From Sphingomonas sp. (lineage in GTDB: Bacteria; Pseudomonadota; Alphaproteobacteria; Sphingomonadales; Sphingomonadaceae): 7,543 nt of DNA. Of the stretch, positions 1-6,321 are shown in pieces. The stretch lies in contig JASLBO010000253.1 in the NCBI GenBank assembly GCA_030146605.1, positions 1 to 7,543 of the forward strand. Direction: 5' to 3'. The notes beneath the pieces were generated by a model that saw only the letters and a program-made list of their open reading frames with translations, had not been told where the DNA came from and ran no database searches. Made by a program: the position numbers and the translations under genes. How positions within the stretch are numbered: position 1 is the first letter of the stretch; each line of letters begins with the position of its first letter.

Positions 1-79
1 CCACGCCCGACAGCCGCGATTCCACCGGGAACGGTACGAGGATCTTGCCCTGCATCGCCTGCGGCTGCGGCGTCCCCGC
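1..79 (-). CDS. Possible internal fragment of a GH2 glycoside hydrolase (sugar-binding domain), out of frame with GH92
   Basis: In the minus frame with codons at 76-74 down to 4-2, the sequence reads GTPQPQAM followed by QGKILVPFPVESRLSGV. The string ILVPFP-ES-LSGV is a recognisable part of the N-terminal sugar-binding domain of GH2 enzymes (beta-galactosidase and beta-glucuronidase-like proteins), normally about 70-100 residues after their start. There is no start codon or ribosome site for it here, and it is in a different frame from the GH92 gene running into it. It therefore appears to be the remainder of a GH2 gene whose 5' end is missing, joined to a GH92 gene whose 3' end is missing. 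Only about 25 codons are visible, so the call rests on one motif recognised from memory. Confidence 0.45.
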
Positions 80-2283
80 TTCGCCGAGTTGTTGCGCGCG
101 ACGATCTCGAGCGCCTTGCCATTGCCCATCTGGAGCACCGAGCGCTCGAAGATCGGGCTGCCGATGATGTACTCGTCGCTCGACGGGTCGACCGGATAGA
201 AGCCAAGCGCGGCCATCGCATACCAGGACGAAGTCGCGCCCTGATCGTCCATCCCCGAATAGCCATAGCCGCTTTCGTCGCTGCCATAGAGATCGCTCAG
301 GATGCGCCGCGTCAGCTCCTGCGTCTTCCACGGCTGGCCGCTCCACGCATAGAGAAACGGCGCCTGCTGATCGGGCTGGTTGCCATGGACATATTGGCCG
401 ATCACGCCGGTGCAGTCGCGGCAGATGCCCTTGGGATTGTACGGCTTTGTGAAGAAGTCATCGAGCTTGGCGTTGAACGCCGCGCGACCGCCCAGCGCGT
501 CGATCAGCCCCTGCACGTCGTGCGGCACCAGCCACAAGGTCGACCAGCCCGACGCCTCCTTCATCATGAAGTTGTAATAGGGCTCGGCGGGATCGAACGG
601 GGCGATCCACTTGCCGTCGGCGGTGCGCCCGCGGACGAAGCCGATCGAGCGGTCGAACACGTTGCGCCAATTGCCCGCGCGCTTGCGGAACAGCCGCGCA
701 TCGTCGCTTTTGCCCAGCCGCCCGGCCATCTCCGCCATCGCGTGATCGTCCCACGCATATTCCATCGTCTTGGCCACGCCCGCCTTGCCGCCGGCATGCG
801 GCGGGCTGGGATTGCCCTTGGCGATCTCGTCGGAAACCCAGCCCTGCTTGTCATATTCGGCGAGGAAGTCGCGCGGGCCCTTGGGGTCGGTCGCGTTCTT
901 GCGGAGATATTCGTAGGCGGCGGCGTAATCGAACGGAATCCCGCGGCGCATCGCGCCAAGATACAGGAAGACGGCATTGTCCGCGTGGAACGAGCTGTTC
1001 ATGAACCCACGCTCGCGCGCCATGTCGAGCTCGGACTGCATGATGTCGCGCACCGTCTCGGGCTCCATCAGCTCGAGCAGCACGATCTGGTTGCGGCCGG
1101 TATCCCAGAAGGGCACCGGGCCGTAGCGGTCGTAGGCGGCAGCCTGGGTCTTGCCCTTCGAATCGGTGAACTGCTCGCCCTTGCGCGCCACCAGGCGCGG
1201 GCTGGCGAACGACTGCAGCAGCGTCGAATAGAACAGCATCCGCTGCTTCGGCGTCCCGCCGGTCACCTGCACCCGGTTTAGCAGCTTCGCCCATTCGGCG
1301 CGCGCCTTGCCGCGAATGCCGTCAAAATCCCAGCCCGGGCTCTCGGCGCGCAGCCGCGCTTCGGCGACTTCATAGCTGGCGCCATGGGCGATCTTGACGA
1401 GCACCGCCTCGCCCTGTGCGGTGGTGAAGTCGAGATAGGAGCCGGCAAAGCCGCCCTCGATGCTGCGCGTGTCGGGCTGCACGTCCTTGTCGCCGATGCC
1501 ATAGCCGCGCGCATTGCCCGGCGCCTTGCGGAAGGTGCCGTAGCGCTTGAACGGCTTGGAGAACTCCGCGACGAAATAGCGCCCGTCGCGCGCTTCATTG
1601 TCGTTGCGGCTGGCGACGACGCCGCGCACGACGCGGTCGCCGACGATCTCGACCGTGCCGCCCCGCCCCTGCAGATTGAGGATGACATGCGCGCGCTCGG
1701 TTGCCGGAAAGGTGAAGCGCATCAGCGCCGTCGCCTGCGTCGCGGTGAGCTCGACCTTCGTCTTGAAGGTGTCGAGGAACACCGAATAATAGCCCGGCGC
1801 CGCGGTCTCGCGCGCCTTGTCGTACCAGGATTGGGTGTAGACCGGCGGCACCGTCCAGTCGCCGACCACCGGCATCAATGTCGGCGTCGCGCGCGCGCCG
1901 TAAGTCGGCCCGCCGCCGCCGGTGAAGCCGATCATCGTCGGGCTGGTATAATAATAAGGGGTCGCGACGCCCCACGGATAGCTCAGCTCGACATTGGAAT
2001 TGACCGGCGCGGCCTCGACTGCGCTGTGCGGCAGCCGCGCCCCCGGTGAAGTCAGCCCCGAATATAACGGCTCGCCCGCGGGCGGCGCATTGCCGATCAG
2101 TTCGGGTCTGTCGAGCGGCGCGGTGCCGACCAGCGGATTGGCTTCGTCGACGGGCTCGCGCTGCGCCCGCTGCGCGTGGAGCGGACTCAGCGACAAAGCG
2201 GTTGAAGCCAGCAGGAGAAGGGAGCCAGATACGCGGCCGATCGACGGACTCTGATTCGGCGTGTGGACACCCAGTTTCATCAT
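1..2283 (-). CDS. GH92 family alpha-mannosidase-like glycoside hydrolase, secreted, 3' end disrupted or cut
   Basis: The frame is open from ATG 2283 to the window edge (761 codons). Residues 1-37 look like a Sec signal peptide: a long n-region with K3 and R17, a hydrophobic core SLLLLASTALSL, and likely cleavage after LHA (37), so the enzyme should be periplasmic or exported. The mature N-terminus (VDEANPLVGT, then YPWGVATPYYYTSPTMIGFT) matches the GH92 N-terminal beta-sandwich domain. From about residue 300 the (alpha/alpha)6 catalytic domain follows, with FWDTGRNQ (392-398), EYAWDDHAM (508-516), HGNQP (633-637), PWKTQ (651-655) and GMDDQGATSSW (677-687). GH92 enzymes are Ca2+-dependent inverting exo-alpha-mannosidases. 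The usual general-acid Glu of HGNEP is Gln636 here, which suggests a mannosyl-phosphate substrate or altered activity. GH92 similarity ends at about residue 733 (EIVARNNSA); the expected last ~50 residues (YIQSA-LNG region) are absent in all frames. The first ATG is preferred because of its Shine-Dalgarno site; a second ATG follows directly. Confidence 0.85.
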   Translation of the reverse strand, partial: MMKLGVHTPNQSPSIGRVSGSLLLLASTALSLSPLHAQRAQREPVDEANPLVGTAPLDRPELIGNAPPAGEPLYSGLTSPGARLPHSAVEAAPVNSNVELSYPWGVATPYYYTSPTMIGFTGGGGPTYGARATPTLMPVVGDWTVPPVYTQSWYDKARETAAPGYYSVFLDTFKTKVELTATQATALMRFTFPATERAHVILNLQGRGGTVEIVGDRVVRGVVASRNDNEARDGRYFVAEFSKPFKRYGTFRKAPGNARGYGIGDKDVQPDTRSIEGGFAGSYLDFTTAQGEAVLVKIAHGASYEVAEARLRAESPGWDFDGIRGKARAEWAKLLNRVQVTGGTPKQRMLFYSTLLQSFASPRLVARKGEQFTDSKGKTQAAAYDRYGPVPFWDTGRNQIVLLELMEPETVRDIMQSELDMARERGFMNSSFHADNAVFLYLGAMRRGIPFDYAAAYEYLRKNATDPKGPRDFLAEYDKQGWVSDEIAKGNPSPPHAGGKAGVAKTMEYAWDDHAMAEMAGRLGKSDDARLFRKRAGNWRNVFDRSIGFVRGRTADGKWIAPFDPAEPYYNFMMKEASGWSTLWLVPHDVQGLIDALGGRAAFNAKLDDFFTKPYNPKGICRDCTGVIGQYVHGNQPDQQAPFLYAWSGQPWKTQELTRRILSDLYGSDESGYGYSGMDDQGATSSWYAMAALGFYPVDPSSDEYIIGSPIFERSVLQMGNGKALEIVARNNSAKRGRRSRRRCRARSSYRSRWNRGCRAW

Positions 2284-2286
2284 CGA

Positions 2287-2296
2287 CCCCTTCTCC
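2287..2296 (-). promoter_or_regulatory. Ribosome binding site of the GH92 gene
   Basis: On the minus strand GGAGAAGGGG lies just upstream of the tandem ATG ATG. GGAG (2296-2293) is 9 bases from the first ATG (2283) and 12 from the second (2280), which favours the first as the start. Confidence 0.6.
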
Positions 2297-2338
2297 CGCG
2301 GACCGCTCGTGCGACCCGATCTTTATCGGCGACAGGTT

Positions 2339-2354
2339 CCGGCCACGCGGCCGG
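2339..2354 (-). other. Small GC hairpin in the GH92 leader
   Basis: CCGGCC (2339-2344) and GGCCGG (2349-2354) form a perfect 6-bp stem with a 4-base loop. No T tract follows on either strand, so it is not an intrinsic terminator. It would sit in the 5' untranslated part of the GH92 message, about 55 bases before the start. In such GC-rich DNA a stem of this size could be chance. Confidence 0.3.
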
Positions 2355-2370
2355 TCCTGCTTGCCCCGCG

Positions 2371-2406
2371 AAAGTCGATTAAATAAACCATTTTGTCAAT
2401 TGGTTT
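2371..2406 (-). promoter_or_regulatory. Candidate GH92 promoter with overlapping inverted-repeat operator
   Basis: This is the only AT-rich patch in the 237-base gap between trxA and the GH92 gene. The minus strand has a perfect TTGACA (2399-2394). The hexamer 17 bases on (GACTTT, 2376-2371) is a weak -10. An inverted repeat AAACCA (2385-2390), 10 bases, TGGTTT (2401-2406) brackets the TTGACA box, an arrangement expected of a repressor site that blocks the -35 element. Transcription from here would leave a leader of about 80 bases. No specific regulator can be named; sugar-hydrolase genes are often controlled by LacI- or GntR-type repressors, but that is inference. Confidence 0.35.
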
Positions 2407-2440
2407 CGCGCGTGGATCTTTACCTGATCCTCCCTCACGC

Positions 2441-2472
2441 AAAACGCGGCCGCTCCTCGAGGAACGACCGCG
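2441..2472 (-). terminator. Rho-independent terminator after trxA
   Basis: Read on the minus strand, CGCGGTCGTTCC, loop TCGA, GGAGCGGCCGCG form a 12-bp stem with two G-U pairs, followed at once by TTTT (2444-2441). It begins 48 bases after the trxA stop. The other strand has no T tract beyond the stem, so it works in one direction only, ending the addB-addA-trxA transcripts and insulating the GH92 gene. Confidence 0.8.
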
Positions 2473-2520
2473 CTCAGCATCGGCAAAATTCTCAGGGCAG
2501 CGCCGGGCCGCCCGCAGCAA

Positions 2521-2841
2521 TCAGAGCTCGCGCTCGATCCACTGCTTGATTGCGTTCTTGGGCATCGCCCCGACCTGCTTGGCGGCCTCCTGGCCGTTCT
2601 TGAACAGGATCATCGTCGGGATGCCGCGGACACCATATTTGGTCGGCGCGTCGGGGTTCTCGTCAATGTCGAGCTTGACGATGGTGACCTTGTCGCCGAA
2701 TTCGGCGGCGAGTTCTTCGAGCGCCGGCGCGATCATCCGGCAGGGCCCGCACCACTCGGCCCAGAAGTCCACGAGCACAGGCTTGTCGGCCTGGAGGACA
2801 TCGGCGTCGAAGCTGGCATCGGTGGTAGCCTGGGTGGCCAT
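2521..2841 (-). CDS. trxA: Thioredoxin 1 (TrxA)
   Basis: This is a complete 106-residue single-domain thioredoxin, the usual family length, with no signal peptide, so it is cytosolic. It carries the redox-active site WCGPC (W30, C31, C34), the buried Asp25 in VDFWAEWC that tunes the nucleophilic cysteine, the cis-proline loop RGIPT (P75), and Gly91 near the substrate groove. It reduces protein disulfides such as those of ribonucleotide reductase, PAPS reductase and peroxiredoxins, and is itself reduced by thioredoxin reductase (not in the window). The start at 2841 is supported by AGGAGA seven bases upstream and by the standard N-terminus. It lies 51 bases downstream of addA, in the same direction, with its own promoter and a strong terminator, so it can be expressed at a high level independently of the repair genes. 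Confidence 0.97.
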   Translation of the reverse strand: MATQATTDASFDADVLQADKPVLVDFWAEWCGPCRMIAPALEELAAEFGDKVTIVKLDIDENPDAPTKYGVRGIPTMILFKNGQEAAKQVGAMPKNAIKQWIEREL

Positions 2842-2848
2842 GGAACAG

Positions 2849-2854
2849 TCTCCT
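2849..2854 (-). promoter_or_regulatory. Ribosome binding site of trxA
   Basis: AGGAGA on the minus strand, with a 7-base gap to the ATG at 2841. This is a near-ideal Shine-Dalgarno site, in keeping with an abundant protein and in contrast to addA, which has none. Confidence 0.75.
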
Positions 2855-2867
2855 GATTGTTGAATGT

Positions 2868-2896
2868 TATCTATGTGTGCGGAGGTCCAGGCTCAA
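2868..2896 (-). promoter_or_regulatory. Sigma70-type promoter of trxA
   Basis: On the minus strand TTGAGC (2896-2891) is followed, after exactly 17 bases, by TAGATA (2873-2868), close to the TTGACA and TATAAT consensus. The -35 box contains the TGA stop of addA (2895-2893), so the promoter fills the short addA-trxA gap. Predicted initiation near 2861 gives a leader of about 20 bases containing the Shine-Dalgarno site. It would let trxA be transcribed separately from addBA. Confidence 0.5.
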
Positions 2897-5800
2897 GCGC
2901 GCGAGCCCAAGCTTTGCTCCGTCGCGACCAAGTCGGCCTTTCGTGCCGCCAGCAGTTCCGGCGGCAGCAAGTGAAGCGTCGGTCCCGCGGTATAGAGCAA
3001 CGCCGCCTCGATTCGCTTGCCCGGAAAGATCACCGCCAGCGCCGCGGCATAGGCCGCCATCTGGCGCAAATGATATCCCGGGATCGCCTCCACCGTGGCC
3101 GGCGCCCGCCGCGCCGTCTTGAAGTCGACCACGCGCACGGTGTCGGTCCCGACCACCAGCCGGTCGACCGTCCCCGACACCACCAGCCCCTCGACCACCG
3201 CCGCGATCGGCGCCTCGGCCAGCGCATCCGCGGAGAATAAATCGGCAAAGCGCGGATCCTCGATCACCGCGAGCGCCGCCGCCGTGATCTCGCTTCGCGC
3301 ATCCGGATCCTCCACGCCACCCGGACCGGCGAGCCAGCGCGCGGCGGCCCGCGCGCGCGCCTCCGGTGCCAGCGTCGGCAGTCGCTCGAACAGCGCATGC
3401 AGCAACCGTCCGCGCTCGGCAGCGGCCCGCAGCCCGGGCGTCGGCGGCGGATCGGCGGCAAGGTCCTCGCCCAGAGAAGACGGCGCGAGCGGCCGCGGCG
3501 GACGCGCTTCGGCTGGCGCGGGCTGCGCGATCCAGCCGGGCAGCGCGGGATGCCCGATCGGAGGGCCGCCCTTGCCGGCCGAAGCCGCGACAGGCGCCGC
3601 CGGTTGCGTCCCGCGAAATTCGCGCACTTCGCCTTGCGCAACCCCGAGCGCATCGAACGCCCGCGCACACGCCGCATACCAGCTGGCCTCGGGCGGAACC
3701 CCCTTGGCCTGGGGCCCCAGCGCGCCGGCGATCACCAGCCGCTCCTCCGCGCGTGTCGCGGCGACATAGAATAGCCGCCAATGCTCCTGCAGTTCGCGCC
3801 GGTCTGCGGTTTCGAGCACGGCATCCAGCGGCCCGCCCCGCTCCGCCGCGCGCGGGCGGAAGATCGGGAACGGCGAACCCTCATGTCCCTCCGGCGCCCA
3901 GAGCAGGAAATCGCGTGGGGAGCGCGTCGGATCGACGGTTGCGTCGGCGAGGATCACCAAAGGCGCCTGCAGCCCCTTGGCACCGTGCGCGGTCATCACC
4001 CGCACCGCCCCCGCCGGCTGCGCCGCGTCGCGGACGATCTCGACATCGCCGCGATCGAACCAGTCGAGGAAGCGCTGGAGCGAAGGGGTGGCGACATTCT
4101 CGAAATTCAGCGCGGCGTTGAGCAGTTCCTCGATCGGGTCACGCGCTTCCTCGCCGAGCCGCAGCAGCAATTTCCGCCGCCCGTCGAGCGGCCCCGACAC
4201 TATCTCCTCGAGGAAGCGATACGGCGTGGTGAAGTCGGCGCGGTTGAGCAAAGCCTCTAGCGGCGCGATCCGGTCCTTCGCCACATCGCGCAGATGCGAC
4301 CACAAGGACGCGCTCTTTGGCCGCAGCGCCGCGGCCATCAATTCGTCCTGGCTCCACCCGATCAGCGGCGACACCAAAAGCGACGCCAGCGCCAGATCGT
4401 CCTCGGGCTGCAGCACGAAGCGCACCGCCGCGAGCAGATCCTGCACCGCCAGCGGTGCATTGAGCCGCAGCCGGTCGACCCCGGCCACCGGCACGCCCTC
4501 GGCATAGAGCCGCGCGACGATCAGCGACGCCAGCTCGCCACGCCGCTTGACGAGGATCATCACGTCCTCGGGATGCAGCGGTCGGCCCTTGCTTTCGAGC
4601 ATCAGCCCCTCGGCCAGCCACTTCTTGATCGCCCGCGCAATGTCGCCGGCGAGCTTGCGGGTGGTATCGCCGACCCATTCCTCTTCGTCGGCATCGCTGC
4701 CGCCCTCGACCGCGGCCGGCCACAAGGTGACGGTCCCCGGCCCAGGCACTTCGCTGGCATGCGGCTCGGCGTCGCTGAGATCGCCCATCCCCGGCTCGGG
4801 CAATCCGCCCAGCGCCGCGTCGACGAATTCGAGCACCGGCCGGGTCGAGCGGAAGCTGTGGGTCAGCGACAGCGATTCGAGCTCGCGCGCCTCGACATCA
4901 TAGTCCGCCCGCACTCGCGACGCCTGCCAGAACCGCTCGAATGCCGCGCGGAAATAGATCGGATCGGTGCCCTGGAAGCCGAAGATCGCCTGCTTATAGT
5001 CGCCGACGGTGAACAGCGTCCGCACCGCGTCGCCGTGTGCGCCCTCTCCCGCGAAGAACTCGTCGGCGATCGCGCTGACGATCTTCCATTGCAGCGGATT
5101 GGTGTCCTGCGCCTCGTCGATCAGCACATGCTCGGTGACCTGATCGAGCTTGTAGCGCACCCATTCGCCCATGCCGGGCTCGGCGAGCAGCGCTACGGTC
5201 TTGCGGATCAGGTCGTTGAAGTCGACCGCGCCCACCCGGCGTTTCGCCCGGCCATAGGTATCGGCATAGACTCTCCCCGCCTCGAGCCCGCGCGCGAGCA
5301 GATCGGCGAAATCGGCCTGCACCTTCATCCCGATCAACTCGCCGCAGCGCCCATGCAGCCGCATCGCGAGATCGGCATAGCCGGGCTCCTGCGGCGCCTG
5401 CCCCTTGCCGAACGAGCGCGGCTCGCCCTTGGCGGTGGCCCATACCGTATGCAGGTCGGCCAGTCGCAGCGCCCGCTTGCCCGGCGGCAGCGTGAGCCAC
5501 ATCGCGATTTCCTCGGCACGCGCGAGCCCCGATTTGGTCCCCCAACTCGCGTTCATCGCCGCGATCTCGCGCAGCCCGGCACAGTCGAATGCGTCGTCGC
5601 CGCAGCAGGTCTCGATCTCGGCGGCGATGTCGCCGCCCGGCAGGTGCATCGCGCGGCGCAGGAACGGCTGGATCCCGCTCGGCAGCATTGCCATCGCTTC
5701 GGCGTTCGACGCGCAGATCTTCAGGAACGCCTCGGCCTTGCCTTCGCCCAACCGCAAGCTCAGCGCGCCCACCGAGTCGATCAACCCGGCCCGCCCCTCA

Positions 5801-6321
5801 CGCCCCGCATCGACCAGCATCTCGGCCAGCGCCTCGCGGGCCAGCACCGCCTCTTCGCGCTGGTCGAGCGGGCGGAAGCCGGGCACCAGCCCCGCCTCGA
5901 CCGGAAATGCCGAGAGCAAAGACTGGCAGAAGCTGTGGATCGTCTGGATGCGGATGCCCCCGCCCGGCGCATCGAGCACCTTGGCAAACAAGGTGCGGGC
6001 GCGTGCCCGACCTTCGGGGGCGATGCTCTCGCCCAGCGCCTCAAGATCGGCGACCAGCTCGGCATCGCTTGCGCGCACCCAGCGCGCCAGCCGGCTGGTG
6101 ATCCGCTCGGACATTTCGGCGGCGCCCGCCTTGGTAAAGGTCAGGCACAGGATCGCGCCGGGATCGGTCCCCGCGAGCAGCAGCCGCCACACCCGTGCCG
6201 CGAGCACCTGGGTCTTGCCGGTGCCGGCGGAGGCCGACAGCCAGATATGCCGCGCGGGATCGCTGGCGCGCCGCTGATTGCCCTTCAGGCGGTGGAGAGG
6301 GCGGACTTCACTCACGCCCAT
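2893..6321 (-). CDS. addA: Double-strand break repair helicase-nuclease subunit AddA
   Basis: This is a complete 1142-residue UvrD/Rep-type (SF1A) helicase with a C-terminal RecB-family nuclease, the normal AddA size. In order it shows Walker A SASAGTGKT (29-37, K36), motif Ia LCLTFTKAGAAEM (58-70), Walker B LIDEAQDTN (400-408), motif III TVGDYKQAIFGFQG (438-451), motif IV LTHSFRS (486-492), motif V TAHGAKGLQAP (777-787) and motif VI FYVAATRAEERL (851-862). A Pro/Ala-rich linker (about 905-965) leads to the nuclease, with H975 in GRLLHALFE, D1053 in GTVDRL, D1066 and K1068 in VVDFKT, and the YHLRQMAAY motif (1083-1091). With AddB it unwinds and resects DNA ends to make a 3' overhang for RecA. 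The ATG lies inside the end of addB (overlap ATGGGCGTGAGTGA) without a clear Shine-Dalgarno site, which implies translational coupling. The GTG at codon 3 is a possible alternative start. Confidence 0.96.
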   Translation of the reverse strand: MGVSEVRPLHRLKGNQRRASDPARHIWLSASAGTGKTQVLAARVWRLLLAGTDPGAILCLTFTKAGAAEMSERITSRLARWVRASDAELVADLEALGESIAPEGRARARTLFAKVLDAPGGGIRIQTIHSFCQSLLSAFPVEAGLVPGFRPLDQREEAVLAREALAEMLVDAGREGRAGLIDSVGALSLRLGEGKAEAFLKICASNAEAMAMLPSGIQPFLRRAMHLPGGDIAAEIETCCGDDAFDCAGLREIAAMNASWGTKSGLARAEEIAMWLTLPPGKRALRLADLHTVWATAKGEPRSFGKGQAPQEPGYADLAMRLHGRCGELIGMKVQADFADLLARGLEAGRVYADTYGRAKRRVGAVDFNDLIRKTVALLAEPGMGEWVRYKLDQVTEHVLIDEAQDTNPLQWKIVSAIADEFFAGEGAHGDAVRTLFTVGDYKQAIFGFQGTDPIYFRAAFERFWQASRVRADYDVEARELESLSLTHSFRSTRPVLEFVDAALGGLPEPGMGDLSDAEPHASEVPGPGTVTLWPAAVEGGSDADEEEWVGDTTRKLAGDIARAIKKWLAEGLMLESKGRPLHPEDVMILVKRRGELASLIVARLYAEGVPVAGVDRLRLNAPLAVQDLLAAVRFVLQPEDDLALASLLVSPLIGWSQDELMAAALRPKSASLWSHLRDVAKDRIAPLEALLNRADFTTPYRFLEEIVSGPLDGRRKLLLRLGEEARDPIEELLNAALNFENVATPSLQRFLDWFDRGDVEIVRDAAQPAGAVRVMTAHGAKGLQAPLVILADATVDPTRSPRDFLLWAPEGHEGSPFPIFRPRAAERGGPLDAVLETADRRELQEHWRLFYVAATRAEERLVIAGALGPQAKGVPPEASWYAACARAFDALGVAQGEVREFRGTQPAAPVAASAGKGGPPIGHPALPGWIAQPAPAEARPPRPLAPSSLGEDLAADPPPTPGLRAAAERGRLLHALFERLPTLAPEARARAAARWLAGPGGVEDPDARSEITAAALAVIEDPRFADLFSADALAEAPIAAVVEGLVVSGTVDRLVVGTDTVRVVDFKTARRAPATVEAIPGYHLRQMAAYAAALAVIFPGKRIEAALLYTAGPTLHLLPPELLAARKADLVATEQSLGSRA

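Noticed and set aside
385..1281. A 298-codon plus-strand open frame opposite the GH92 gene
   Set aside because: It mirrors the GH92 codons and has no domain or ribosome site. The minus strand carries clear GH92 motifs over the same bases.
2501..2513. GC-rich patch (gccgggccgcc) just after trxA considered as a second terminator
   Set aside because: Only a weak self-complementary stem and no T tract follow. The strong hairpin at 2441-2472 explains termination.
2046..2549. A plus-strand open frame of 167 codons across the trxA-GH92 gap
   Set aside because: It covers the GH92 signal peptide, the leader and the trxA terminator in antisense, is Arg/Ser-rich, and shows no family resemblance.
2393..2863. 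A 156-codon plus-strand frame opposite trxA
   Set aside because: It is antisense to a textbook thioredoxin with WCGPC. Its Ser/Ala-rich product has no recognised domain.
3338..3364. GCGCGC-rich stretch in addA considered as a repeat or structural element
   Set aside because: It encodes the Ala/Arg-rich nuclease-domain helix EARARAAARW in frame, so codon composition explains it.
2867..3781. A 304-codon minus-strand frame overlapping the addA 3' end
   Set aside because: It is Ala/Gly/Arg-rich and offset from addA, whose nuclease motifs (VVDFKT, RQMAAY) occupy the same bases. It is a shadow frame.
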